Shown here one piece after another: positions 20,553 to 31,302 of a DNA stretch of 64,000 bases. A program made the translations under genes and the position numbers. The DNA is from Euglena gracilis (taxonomy: Eukaryota > Euglenida > Euglenophyceae > Euglenales). The stretch covers positions 15,492,947 to 15,556,946 of the forward strand of contig CP154957.1 in assembly GCA_039621445.1 (NCBI GenBank), written 5' to 3'. Below the pieces are notes generated by a model, which saw only the letters and a program-made list of their open reading frames with translations, was not told the DNA's origin and searched no databases. Positions within the stretch are counted from its first letter, which is position 1. Each line of letters opens with the position of its first letter.

Positions 20553-21143
20553 GGATACCCGCCCTGTGGTTGAGCCGGGTGCGAGACACCATCAAGGGGG
20601 GGGTAGATTTGGCCCGGGGGGGGGGTTGTGTTATTTGTTATTGTGCGGATTTTGTTATTTTGGGGCCCTCGAACAGTGGAGCAACAAAGGGGATTTGCCC
20701 CCCAAAACGGGTGGGTGACACAAGGGATTTTGTTATTTTGGGGCCCTCGAACAGTGGAGCAACAAAGGGGATTTGCCCCCCAAAACGGGTGGGTGACACA
20801 AGCGATTTGCCCCCCAACACGGGTGGGTGACGCAAGGAATTTTGTCATTTTGGGCCCCTCGAACAGTGGAGCAAGAAAAGGGATTTGCCCCAAAACAGGT
20901 AGAAAACATTTTTTTTTAATTCTTGGGGCCTGTGAATGGGCGGTCATGGGGTGGGGGTCGACCAAGGACGACCAACCTTGATAAAATGGGGGTCCGGCTC
21001 TTTCGAATGCTGGGAGAGGGGGGTCTGGGGCTGGAAAAAGGCTGCTCTGGCTGGACCCCCCAGGGGGGTGGTAAAAGTTCCTCTCTAAAAACCATGCCCC
21101 CCCGATAGTATCCCACACCCGGCTCAACCACAGGGCAGGTATG
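20553..21143. mobile_element. Inverted-repeat element carrying satellite monomers
   Basis: The arms CCCTGTGGTTGAGCCGGGTG..(G)AGACACCATC and the complement ending CACCCGGCTCAACCACAGGG bracket about 590 bp. Inside, 20640-20900 holds three to four monomers of the satellite that forms the 25.8-28.5 kb array (TTTGTTATTTTGGGG, CCCTCGAACAGTGGAGCAAC, GGATTTGCCCCCCAAAACGG). No TSD found. Confidence 0.65.
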
Positions 21144-21894
21144 GGACACGGTATCGGGGGGGGGGGTAAAACTCCGTCAAGAAATATTGAAATAGTTCAC
21201 TTGAAATATTTCATGAAATTTCAGAAATATATTTTCCCCTCGGTGAAAGATTTGAAATTTTGAAAATATTTCTGAAATATTTCTGAAATATCTCTGAAGT
21301 GAAATATATTTTCCCAATCTTTCGAAAGATACCCAATTCTACTCTCTCCCCCATCAACGAGATTTATTTATTTCCACCCGCCCAAAGGGGCGGCTGGAGA
21401 ACGCATTTTTCGCTTTCGGGGGTCAAAAATGGGCCAAAAATGGGGGGGAAATGGATCGAAAATGGACGAAAATGGGTCGGGATAAAAGCTGTCCAGGAAT
21501 TGGGGGTAAAAAAATCAATTTTTTTTGCATAATTGGCAGTTTTTGGGGCATTTTTGTAATTTCGATTTTTGGGTTCCAGGTTCAATCGACCCCGAGTTGG
21601 TCCAGCTCCAGCATTGGGGGGGGGGCAGCCAGCAGCCTTTTTCCAACCAGCCCAAATTTTCCCGCTGACCCCCCGGGGTCCTCAATTTTGTCAATTTTCA
21701 TGGTTTTTGAACCTTTGGCAAAACGGTTGAAAGTCCCCCCCTTCCTCCTTTTGAGGCAGCCTTCACGAGTTGAAATTTCAATGTATTTCTCACCAACCTG
21801 TCGGTTTTGTGCAATTTGAGCAATTTTTGGTGGAAATGCAATTTGAGACCCCCCCCCCCACGATGTTCCCAGATGAGTCTCTTTCTCTTGACAG

Positions 21895-22161
21895 GTCCCA
21901 GTCAGCCGCCTTGTGCAAACTGCCATCACACCACAACTCTTACATTCTCGGTCATCTTCGGACGCTGGCACTGAAGGAGACAACAACACCAACAAAACCA
22001 CCTTTACTCTTTGCGAATTGTTCCAGAAAGGAAAATGCGAACGAAAGGAGAGCTGCCGACTCGTTCATGTTGAGCTGGATTTCATGCGAGGGCAGCGTGA
22101 GAAGCATCTTGGGTGGATGCAGATGAATGCTGAGACATTTGGACACCTGCCGCATGACAAG
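21895..22161 (+). CDS. CCCH zinc-finger exon
   Basis: A 267-nt exon (89 codons, phase 0-0) between a CTTTCTCTTGACAG acceptor and a GACAAG|GTTATT donor. It encodes a CCCH zinc finger, CELFQKGKCERKESCRLVH (C-x7-C-x5-C-x3-H), preceded by a Ser/Thr/Asn-rich stretch and followed by LDFMRGQREKHLGWMQMN. CCCH fingers of this spacing usually bind RNA; a role in mRNA processing or stability is inference from the family. The phase fits the next plus-strand exon at 24098-24244. The 5' exons were not identified, but the lysine-rich exon at 16366 is a candidate N-terminus. Confidence 0.75.
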
Positions 22162-22212
22162 GTTATTGTCCGATTTCTCTGCCACAGTTATTGCATACCT
22201 TAGATTTACTGG

Positions 22213-22348
22213 GCTGCTGTCCCAACACGTTCAATACAAAATTCACAGTCAAAATGGAAAGAAAAACGCTCATGGCAAAAACAGGTCGACATTGGGGGGA
22301 AAAATGACTTTTGGCATCCTTGGACCATCGCCCGTTCACCCAAAACGC
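22213..22348. repeat. Dispersed repeat, copy 2
   Basis: It aligns with 2928-3050. It lies just downstream of the CCCH exon, within its intron. The minus-strand peptide WVNGRWSKDAKSHFSP parallels WVDGPWSKDVRNQFSP of copy 1. Confidence 0.55.
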
Positions 22349-22479
22349 AGTTCCGGCCAGGGGTGCCTGCCCCACGGGAGGGGGGGGGGTGCTAGGGGCA
22401 GGCATCAGTCCCCCGGGGGGGGGGGGTCCACCGTGGCGGACAGCCGGAATTTCCCAAAGGAAAATTCATTGGTATGATT

Positions 22480-22660
22480 CGGCATGCCGTGCCGAGGGGG
22501 TCGACTGACCAAGGGGGGGGGGTCCCCATTTTGTCGTGCTGAGGGGGTCCGACCACCAGGGGGGGGGGGGGGCTGCCGAACCTCCTTTGGGGACCCCCTC
22601 GGCATGGCAAAATGCCCCCCCCCCTGGTGGCCGAGGGTCCTCGTCAGACGTGCCGAACCT
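22480..22660. mobile_element. Family I inverted-repeat element
   Basis: TTCGGCATGCCGTGCCGAGG at the left and CGAGGGTCCTCGTCAGACGT then GCCGAA at the right are roughly complementary, with a second CCTCGGCATGGC inside. A partial copy is at 14262-14330. No TSD could be established. Confidence 0.45.
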
Positions 22661-22974
22661 CCATAGCACCCCATCCGACTCCCACGGAGGGGAGGTCGGG
22701 TTTTTGGGGGTGCCTGCTCATAGCAGGCACCCCCCTCTGACCCCAGCGCCAAAGGTGCCGGGGGCCCGGAAAAGGCCATTTTCAATGAAAATTTTCTGGG
22801 TCCCCCCCCCCCGGCCCCCCCCCCCGGGGGTGTGCTAGGGGCACCCTATAGCCCCCCCCCCCCGGTCGGTGAGCACAAGCCTGCCTGCCATCCATCCTGT
22901 TGTTCGACCGGATCACCTTGTTCAGTTGGGCACACTGATACATGTGTGGAAGGAACTTTCTTGCTGCGTGCACC

Positions 22975-23050
22975 ATCCCCCCCCCCCCGATCTTGTCCCA
23001 TGCACTGACCAACGACAGCCCAGCAATGGGACAAGATCGGGGGGGGGGAT
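22975..23050. repeat. Perfect long hairpin with C/G-run and GATCTTGTCCCAT arms
   Basis: AT, a run of C, then GATCTTGTCCCAT on the left and ATGGGACAAGATC, a run of G, then AT on the right are complementary, about 25 bp per arm, with a loop of about 25 bp. It could be a tiny foldback element; the flanks show no clear TSD. Confidence 0.75.
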
Positions 23051-24097
23051 CAAGGTCAGGGGGCAATTTTGCATTTCGCACCCATCTCATCCCAATATTT
23101 TTGAGATGAAGTTGCCTGGAACAGTTCGGGGGGGGATGTGCAAGTTTTGTAATTTGCATTTTTTTTTTTACAAATCTAAAGTCTTGAAAATTTGCATTGT
23201 TTTGCAAAGGGAAAAAAAAGTGTGGAAAACTCGCATTTTTGCTTTTTTTTTGGATATTTTGCCCTTGCAATTTTTTGGGGCATTGCCGAGGCAAATTTCT
23301 CTACTTTCAGATGCAAGTTTCCACCAAATTTTCTTTGGTGGAAACTTTTCATTTTGGGGCAGGTGAATTTTTGCAAGTCCTCTCCAGCAGAAAGAGTACA
23401 GCCCCAGAGACCTCCTAAAGGAATTGACAGACAACTTGCATTTTTTTTTGCAATTTTTTTTTGCATTTTTTGCATTTTCTTTTGCATTTTTTTTTGCATT
23501 ATCTTGTTGCATATCCCCTCCTTTACAGTGCTGTTTGAGCATGTGCAGGAAAGCACGGAGAAAAGAAAATTGAGAGTGAAGAGGCCCAATACCCTTGTTG
23601 GTTTGTGGTCACCGGCAGTCCAATTGAGTCTTCTCTCAGCAAGGGGGTGAGGAGGGTCGGTGAAGTGGGTGCACCGTGACGCACGCCGTTTTGAGGAGTG
23701 GGGGTCTAGCCGGATGCCATGCCACAGCGCAGGCCTATTTTTCGAAAAGAAAAATTGGGAAAGATCATTTTTTGCAATTTTTTGGGTTGGGAAAGCACTT
23801 TATTTTATTGAATGGTGGTTGGATTGTTGGAATGGTTGGAAAAATTGAAGGAATTGTTGGAAAGAGTTGTTGGGATCAGTCATTCCAATTGATTTCGGGG
23901 GGTTTTGAAGGGGGGCGATGTTTTGAAACCCCTTGGCAGAGGAGGGATCAAGGGGGAGGTGCGCTTTGGCTCGCGTGGGTGGTAAGCCCTTTGGCAAACA
24001 GCCCACCTGATCTCCCAAGAAATTGAAAAGAATTGTTGTGACGTGCTTGTCCTGATTCAATTGTGCAGTTCTTTTTCCACTCCCCTCCTTTTTGCAG
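23051..24097. other. Intron of the CCCH gene, low-complexity
   Basis: It contains TTTTTTTGCA-type repeats at 23435-23505 and mixed unique sequence. The end (24065-24097) is the strong polypyrimidine tract of the next exon. No gene seen. Confidence 0.4.
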
Positions 24098-24244
24098 ATG
24101 TTTGAAGTCTTCAATGCTACCATTAAAGAAGTGATGGAAGTTCCCAAGACTCAATTGGAATACACCCGTGGGCTCTTTTTGTCTCCCGAGGATCGTGACA
24201 AAAAGCTTGCCACAAACATCTCGGCAAATGCATATTGCGGGAAG
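24098..24244 (+). CDS. Exon of the CCCH gene, VPK..TRGL motif
   Basis: A 147-nt exon (49 codons, phase 0-0) with excellent borders: CCACTCCCCTCCTTTTTGCAG on the left, GGGAAG|GTATGA on the right. It encodes MFEVFNATIKEVMEVPKTQL, EYTRGLFLSPEDRDKKLATN, ISANAYCGK. The stretch EVMEVPKTQLEYTRGLF resembles EVVKVPKQYVVQFTRGLY in the exon at 29837-29974, so the two exons carry a repeated motif. Function unknown. Confidence 0.8.
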
Positions 24245-24559
24245 GTATGAATCCAATCACACATGGTCATCTGGGTCGAAGGCGGCCAGTAACACGGGCT
24301 GGGAATGCAGGTGGCAAAAAGGATGTGTAGGGCTTGTTTTTTGGGGGGGGGTTCTGAGGGCTTGGGCTAGGACCTTTTTATCCACTACCAGTGAAGATGA
24401 GAAACTGCAAAAAAACCCAAACAGTATTCTTATCCCACCAAATCGAAAAAACTCTGACCAGCCTCCCCTTTGTGAGGCTTGGAGCAGGGTTTTTGGCCTT
24501 TTTTAAAGGTTGGACCCCATGACGGGCAGGGTGGGTGGGGTGGGTCTGCTGGATCCCCT

Positions 24560-25360
24560 CCCGTTCCCGGAATTTTTTTTTTAGTCGCGAACGACTGGAT
24601 TCGGCGAAGGGGTCCAAACTGGGTGGGATTGCCCCCCCCCCCTTCCGACTCTGCCATTTCGCCGGGGTCCAAAGATCAGTCAAAAAAGCAATTTTTCGAA
24701 AATATCTCGAGAAATTTCACATTATCTCCGGAAGTGTCCCGGACCCCATTTGCCGTTTTGGCCGCTGACACACCTGGCTCGCACTTTTGTGGCCCAAACC
24801 GGCCGTTTTGGGCCGTTTTTTTTTTGGTAAAAAAATCTATTTCCAAAAATATCTCGACAATGAAGCAAAATCAAAGGAAAAGTCCAGAGAGCAAAAATGA
24901 AGCCCTTGGAATGCCCTATCCAACCATTCTTTTCTTCCAGGCGGGGAGTTGCAGGGAAATCAAAATACTGTTAGATAGGTCATTGTGAGGCTTCAATTCA
25001 GGTCCCCGGACATTTCCTTTGATTTTGCTTCATTTCCAAGATATTTTGGAAACATCGATGGCCCCAAAAACAGCCCAAAATGGCCCCTGAAATGGGCCAA
25101 AATTGACCGAAAATGGCCGTAACTCGGGCTACATGAAGAGTTGAGCCCGAGCTGCGGCCATTTTTCGGCCAGTTTTGGCCATTTTCTACAGTTTTGGCCC
25201 GTTTTGACTTTGCCGTTTTCGGCCATTTTTGGGTTAAAAACGTCGAACAAAAATTGAAAAAAAAATTGCCCGAAACCATGTAATTTGGCCTCCCGGACCC
25301 GGAAAACGTGTTTTTGAAATGAGCGTTTTTCGAGGGTATGTGGGGGGGCCTCTGAGCACT
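24560..25360. repeat. Dispersed repeat N, copy 2, with internal inverted repeat
   Basis: It shares GGAATTTTTTTTT, AGGGGTCCAAACTGG, GCCCGAAACCATG and CTCCCGGACCCGGAAAA blocks with 42335-43075 and 10605-11075. Segments around 24860-24915 and 24990-25045 are inverted relative to each other (AATGAAGCAAAATCAAAGGA versus CCTTTGATTTTGCTTCATT). It lies in the intron between the 24098 and 29837 exons. Confidence 0.65.
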
Positions 25361-25525
25361 TGGCATTTCAAAAATTGCTGTGAAATCACCGTTACCGTAA
25401 ATTGCAGGTGTGCAATTTGTAAATGATAAATTACGTGAAATTTGCACTGCTAGTCTTTTCGGCCTTCCACTACGTGCAAGTTCCATTTCGAGCTCAGCAT
25501 TATTCAAAACCTGGTTCTGACCACC

Positions 25526-28500
25526 GGGGGGTAGATCTGGCCTGGGGGGGGGGGGGGTTGTGGGCCGACCCTAGGGTCGGCCCAATACGACCCTAGGGTC
25601 GCTAGGGTCGCTAAAGTCGCTCTAGGGTCGTGGGCCGACCCTAGGGTCGCCCATGCTAGGGTCGTGGGCCGACCCCAGGGTCGACCCTAGGGTCGGCCCA
25701 CCCCACGACCTCGACCCCCCTATCAAAAAAAATTCGAATTTTTTTTTGATGTTTTAGGCCTTCAAATACAAAGAAAACAAAAGGAGGAAATACTAATATT
25801 GATTACTTATGCTAAAATACACCCCAAAAATGCTTGGTGACATGAGGTTTTTTGTGCTTTTGGGGTCCTCGAACAGTCGAACAACACAAGGGATTTGCCC
25901 CAAAACGACTCAGAATCACAACGGATTTTGTTATTTTGGGGCCCTCGAACAGTCGAACAACACAAGGGATTTGCCCCCCAAAACGACTCGGAATCACAAG
26001 GGATTTGCCTCCCAAAACGACTTGGAAACACAAGGAATTTGCCCCCCAAAACGACCCGGAAACACAAGGGATTTTGTTATTTTTGGGGCCCTCGAACAGT
26101 CGAACAACACAAGGGATTTGCCCCCCAAAGCAACTCGGAAACACAAGGGATTTGCCCCCCAAAACAACCCGGAAACACAAGGGATTTTATTATTTTGGGG
26201 GCCTCGAACAGTTGAGCAACACAAGGGATTTGCCCCCCAAAACGACTCGGAAACACAATGGATTTTTTTATTTTGGGGCCCTCGAACAGTTGCGCAACAC
26301 AAGCGATTTGCCCCCCAAAACGACTCGGAAACACAATGGATTTTTTTATTTTGGGGCCCTCGAACAGTTGCGCAACACAAGGGATTTGCCCCCCAAAACA
26401 ACCCGGAAACACAAGGGATTTGCCCCCCAAAACGACTCGGAAACGCAAGGGATTTTGTTATTTTGGGGCCCTCGAACAGTTGAGCAACACAAGGGATTTG
26501 CCCCCCAAAACAACCCGGAAACACAAGGGATTTGCCCCCCAAAACGACTCGGAAACGCAAGGGATTTTGTTATTTTGGGGCCCTCGAACAGTTGAGCAAC
26601 ACAAGGGATTTGCCCCCCAAAACAACCCGGAAACACAAGGGATTTGCCCCCCAAAACGACTCGGAAACGCAAGGGATTTTGTTATTTTGGGGCCCTCGAA
26701 CAGTTGAGCAACACAAGGGATTTGCCCCCCAAAACAACCCGGAAACACAAGGGATTTGCCCCCCAAAACGACTCGGAAACGCAAGGGATTTTGTTATTTT
26801 GGGGCCCTCGAACAGTTGAGCAACACAAGGGATTTGCCCCCCAAAACAACCCGGAAACACAAGGGATTTTGTTATTTTGGGGCCCTCGAACAGTTGAGCA
26901 ACACAAGGGATTTGCCCCCCAAAACGACTCAGAAACACAAGGGATTTTGTTATTTTGGGCCCTCGAACAGTTGAGCAACACAAGGGATTTGCCCCCCAAA
27001 ACAACCCGGAAACACAAGGGATTTGCCCCCCAAAACGACTCGGAAACGCAAGGGATTTTGTTATTTTGGGGCCCTCGAACAGTTGAGCAACACAAGGGAT
27101 TTGCCCCCCAAAACGACTCGGAAACGCAAGGGATTTTGTTATTTTGGGGCCCTCGAACAGTTGCGCAACACAAGGGATTTGCCCCCCCAAACAACCCGGA
27201 AACACAAGGGATTTGCCCCCCAAAACGACTCGGAAACGCAAGGGATTTTGTTATTTTGGGGCCCTCGAACAGTTGAGCAACACAAGGGATTGGCAACCCA
27301 AAACAAGCCGGAAACACAAAGGGATTTTGTTATTTTGGGGCCCTCGAACAGTTGAGCAACACAAGGATTTTCCCCCCAAAAAAAACCCGAAAACAAAGGG
27401 GATTGCCCCCCAAAACGACTCGGAAACGCAAGGGATTTTGTTATTTTGGGGCCCTCGAACAGTTGAGCAACACAAGGGATTTGCCCCCCAAAACAACCCG
27501 GAAACACAAGGGATTTGCCCCCCAAAACGACTCGGAAACGCAAGGGATTTTGTTATTTTGGGGCCCTCGAACAGCTGAACAACACAAGGGATTTGCCCCC
27601 CCAAAACAACCCGGAAACACAAGGGATTTTGTTATTTTGGGGCCCTCGAACAGTTGAGCAACACAAGGGATTTGCCCCCCAAAACGACTCGGAAACACAA
27701 GGGATTTGGTTATTTTGACCGTCCAACAGTTGAGCAACACAAGGGATTTGCCCCCCAAAACAACCCGGAAACACAAGGGATTTGCCCCCCAAAACGACTC
27801 GGAAACGCAAGGGATTTTGTTATTTTGGGGCCCTCGAACAGTTGAGCAACACAAGGGATTTACCCCCCAAAACAACCCGGAAACAGAAGGGATTTTGTTA
27901 TTTTGGGGCCCTCGAACAGTTGAGCAACACAAGGGATTTGCCCCCCAAAACGACTCGGAAACGCAAGGGATTTTGTTATTTTGGGGCCTCGAACAGTTGA
28001 GCAACACAAGGGATTTGCCACCCAAAACAACCTGGAAACACAAGGGATTTGCCCCCCAAAACGACTCGGAAACACAAGGGATTTTGTTATTTTGGGGCCC
28101 TCGAACAGTTGAGCAACACAAGGGATTTGCCCCCCAAAACGACCCGGAAACACAAGGGATTTTGTTATTTTGGGGCCCTCGAACAGTTGAGCAACACAAG
28201 GGATTTGCCCCCCAAAACGACCCGGAAACACAAGGGATTTTGTTATTTTGGGGCCCTCGAACAGTTGAGAAACACAAGGGATTTGCCCCCCAAAACAACC
28301 CGGAAACACAAGGGATTTTGTTATTTTGGGGCCCTCGAACAGTTGAGCAACACAAGGGATTTGCCCCCCAAAACGACCCGGAAACACAAGGGATTTTGTT
28401 ATTTTGGGGCCCTCGAACAGTTGAGCAACACAAGGGATTTGCCCCCCAAAACAACCCGGAAACACAAGGGATTTGCCCCCCAAAACGACTCGGAAACGCA

Positions 28501-28760
28501 AGGGATTTTGTTATTTTGGGGCCCTCGAACAAAAAAAAATTCCCAATTTTTTCTGTGGGGGGGGCGAGGTCGTGGGGTGGGCCGACCCTAGGGTCGACCC
28601 TAGGGTCGGCCCACGACCCTAGCACCCACGACCCTAGGGTCGGCCCACCCCACGTCCTGTGGGGGGGTCGACCCTAGCGACCCTAGCGACCCTAGGGTCG
28701 TATTGGGCCGACCCTAGGGTCGGCCCACAACCCCCCCCCCCAGGCCAGATCCGGGAGCCC
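25526..28760. mobile_element. 3.2-kb TIR-bounded element containing a satellite array
   Basis: The outer arms of about 150 bp are inverted repeats: GATCTGGCCTGG, a G-run, TTGTGGGCCGACCCTAGGGT, CGGCCCAATACGACCCTAGG and repeated GTCGCTAGG, with the complement at 28650-28757. They are flanked by direct repeats CTGACCACC (25517-25525 and 28760-28768), consistent with an 8-9-bp TSD. Between the arms lies the satellite. CCTAGGGTCG palindromes dominate the arms. It interrupts sequence resembling family E, so it inserted into an older repeat. Confidence 0.75.
25850..28530. repeat. Satellite array, about 77-bp unit and 112-bp higher-order unit
   Basis: The unit contains TTTTGTTATTTTGGGG, CCCTCGAACAGTTGAGCAAC, ACAAGGGATTTGCCCCCCAA and AACGACTCGGAAACACAAGG. 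A 35-bp sub-block (GGGATTTGCC..GGAAACACAA) is often repeated once more, giving a 112-bp higher-order period between about 26400 and 26850. Units on the left have GTCGAACAAC, those on the right GTTGAGCAAC. Open frames run through several units on both strands, but 77 and 112 are not multiples of three, so these are not genes. Confidence 0.97.
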
Positions 28761-28779
28761 TGACCACCCCCCACTGAGG

Positions 28780-29137
28780 GGGGTAAGGTGGTGGGGTGGG
28801 TCCAGACCCCCCCCCCCCTAGATATTGGGAGGGGGTAGACCAACCCCCCCTCCTCGGCCCAAAAATAGCAAATTGTGCACAGCGCCAGAAAATGAGCAAA
28901 AGAATGCCTTTTCCCCCACTTTTGATGTTTTGGTGTTTTCCACATCAAAAATTTCAGAAATGAGCATTTTTGGATTTGTTTTTAAAAATGCCAATATTTT
29001 TGGCCTGATATTGCCAGTCCACAAAACTTAAAGATTCCCGGGCCCATGTCAGTTTCGAGGGGGTCCGACCCAACCTCCCCCGTCCATGTTGGGAGGTCCC
29101 GACCCCCCTCAAGTCTTCCCGTTCATCCCTGCCTCGG
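28780..29137. mobile_element. Family E element copy
   Basis: It matches the complete E element at 44362-44834: CTAGATATTGGGAGG, CCAAAAATAGCAAATTG, AATGAGCATTTTTGGAT and the right terminus CTTCCCGTTCATCCCTG at 29120-29136. The left terminus is missing or displaced by the satellite element on its left. Confidence 0.65.
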
Positions 29138-29836
29138 GGGAGAGAGTGTTCCCGGGGGCCTTGTGGTCCCCCCGCCAATGGCAGGGTTTGGGCATTTTTG
29201 TTTTTTTTGGCACAAAGCGCCAAAAAATTGACCCCCCAAAAGTGGGCCCCCCGGACCCCCACCCCAGGCCCGGGGGGGGGGGAGGGGTGGGGTGGTGGGG
29301 TGTGGGGAACCCCCTTCCTCCCCCCCAGTTTAAAAAATATCTATGGCTGGGCAAGGGAAAAAAACCGCTCCCTGGGGCATTTCATATTTTTCTCTTTCAT
29401 AATCCGAATGCAGCTCATTGGCAAAACAAGTGTTTGAAGGACTCTGTAGTTTTCGTTCTCGGTTTTGTCGATCAGTTGCTTTCTGATGCAGGTCCCTACG
29501 GCTTGTTTGCTGTACCTCAATGGCTCATGCAAGTGGGGTGAACACTGCAATCAAGCACATATCAGCCGTAAGTGGCTGCATGGCAAAAACCGGTGTGCCG
29601 AAGGACTCACAGAAAAGCAATGATCGGAGCCAGCACCAAACACCACCTCAAAAACTACAAAAAGAGGCAAGAGCATGATGGGTGATTGTGTGATGGGTTA
29701 TGGGATGTAACGGGTAATGAGCAACGCCCAACTCCCTCACCTCAGCTCACTCCATCGCCGTTGCTTGGCCCAAAGTGCGAGGGTGGGAAAGTAAAATTGG
29801 TGCACCACATGAAAACTCCTTCTCAGGGATTTTCAG
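29138..29836. other. Intron sequence with element debris
   Basis: It includes GGCACAAAGCGCC (29210-29222, the shared core), a G-run block at 29270-29330 and ordinary sequence to 29836, where TTCTCAGGGATTTTCAG forms an acceptor. No separate gene found. Confidence 0.4.
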
Positions 29837-29974
29837 CGGTGGATGGAGAGCTGCAAGGTGCAATTCAACGCCCTGCCCCCCACCGAACTCATCAGTGCAT
29901 ACCACCCTAATTTGTATGAAGTCGTCAAGGTGCCCAAGCAGTATGTCGTCCAGTTCACAAGGGGCTTGTATCAG
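29837..29974 (+). CDS. Exon of the CCCH gene, second VPK..TRGL motif
   Basis: A 138-nt exon (46 codons, phase 0-0) between TTCTCAGGGATTTTCAG and TATCAG|GTGTGC. It encodes RWMESCKVQFNALPPTELIS, AYHPNLYEVVKVPKQYVVQF, TRGLYQ. Its C-terminal part parallels the 24098-24244 exon (EVMEVPKTQLEYTRGLF), which suggests an internal duplication in the protein. The phases of 21895-22161, 24098-24244 and this exon are all 0, so they can be joined without frame change. Confidence 0.75.
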
Positions 29975-30114
29975 GTGTGCCTGAACACCTCTGCGTTGTG
30001 TTCCATTTGATAAAATTCTGTTTGAAGGTTTTGTTGCTAGTGGTTTCCCCCACTTCTTGTTCTTGTTCTCCTTCTCCTTCTCCGCCTCCTCTTCCTCCTC
30101 CTTCTTCTTTGCAG

Positions 30115-30129
30115 ATGATGAAAGCATAA
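30115..30129 (+). CDS. Possible terminal exon of the CCCH gene
   Basis: A very strong acceptor (CTCCTCCTTCTTCTTTGCAG) precedes ATGATGAAAGCATAA. In the phase left by the 29837-29974 exon this gives MMKA and a stop, which would end the protein. In another phase the exon would encode DESINFPAQGTSVK before a stop. The acceptor is convincing; the reading depends on the upstream phase. Confidence 0.45.
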   Translation: MMKA

Positions 30130-31004
30130 ATTTTCCAGCGCAGGGCACCAGTGTTAAATGACAATGACTGGAAAATGTTTTCAAATGAAATTAGCAAAAA
30201 AAAATTGTGTTTCATTGCAGCCCAAAGGCTGCCAGACAACCCACCCCCCCACCCCCCCCCCCACACCCCTCACACCAATGCCAAAGAAATATTATTTTAA
30301 TTTTCACCTGACATTCCCCCCACCTCCCCCTTCGCATTGCTTTGGCCCCCACATCACCCACAAAAAAGTGTTATTTTTGTTTTGTCCCAACACCCCCCAC
30401 CTCCCACCCCCCACCTCCCCACAAAAAAAAATGGAGAAAATCAAGAAAAAGGAAAGAAAATTTTGTTTAAACCTCAAAAAGTATAAAATATTTTTCTTCG
30501 TTTTTTTTTTGCCCCCACCCCCACAAAATCTAATTGAAAAGTTAATTTTGTTTTCACCCCAGCACCTCCCACATCCCCGCAAAAAAAAGGAAACAGTTTT
30601 TCAGCCCTCACCCCACTCCAAACCCCCACAGAAAAAGACAATTTTTTTTATTTTTTTTAACCCCTCACACCCCATTACATCCGATGATGATGAAAACCGA
30701 AAATGCCGTGTTCGTCAAATTTGGTCCACACCGTTTTCCAGTTTGCCGCAAAATGCCATGTCCGCCTGACTTCGCCCACCAAAGGGAAGGATTCTGTCAT
30801 TGGGGAGCGGTGGGAGGGGGTTGGGGGTTGGGGGGAGAGGGAAAGGGGTGGGGGGTCAGGGAGGGACGGGGCAGGGGCGGGGCGGGGGAGGGGGAACCGC
30901 AGGCTCCCCCAGCACCCCCTCCCCCCACCCCCGCATCCAAAGGAACGCCCCATTAGATTACACCTGGCTTTTTTTCGCATCATGACATCCATGCTGTCAT
31001 ACAG

Positions 31005-31143
31005 TTTGCCTCCCACCTCCCCAAGAGTGATTGTTGGTTCACCTGGTGGACCTTGCACCCCAGTTCAGTCCCAACACAATCAAAAGTCGAGTCAAATCCA
31101 GCAGGATTACAAATTTTTTGGGCCGACTTTGGCCCCTTGTTGA
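31005..31143 (+). CDS. Candidate terminal exon, Ser/Pro/Gln-rich
   Basis: After GCTGTCATACAG the plus strand encodes LPPTSPRVIVGSPGGPCTPV, QSQHNQKSSQIQQDYKFFGP, TLAPC and TGA (31141-31143). The composition suggests a disordered tail. It starts in phase 2, which does not join directly to the 29837 exon, so it may belong to a different transcript or lack an intermediate exon. Confidence 0.4.
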
Positions 31144-31302
31144 GGGCTGTCTTGGACATCATTTCCAATGAATTTTTTTTGATTTGAATGAATTTTTTGA
31201 TGATTCTTTTGATTTTCAGGTTGATCTTTGAGCTCCAGTTGTTTCAAAAGTTGGGGTCGCTTTTTTTTTTCGCCTCTGTGAACCCGAAAAACAGGCTGAA
31301 AA

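Noticed and set aside
25850-28530. CRISPR-like appearance (regular repeats)
   Set aside because: There are no unique spacers, the units abut, and the genome is eukaryotic.
25809-28677. Long open frames (up to about 390 codons) on both strands of the satellite
   Set aside because: They follow from a repeat unit with few stop codons; the unit length is not a multiple of three and both strands are equally open.
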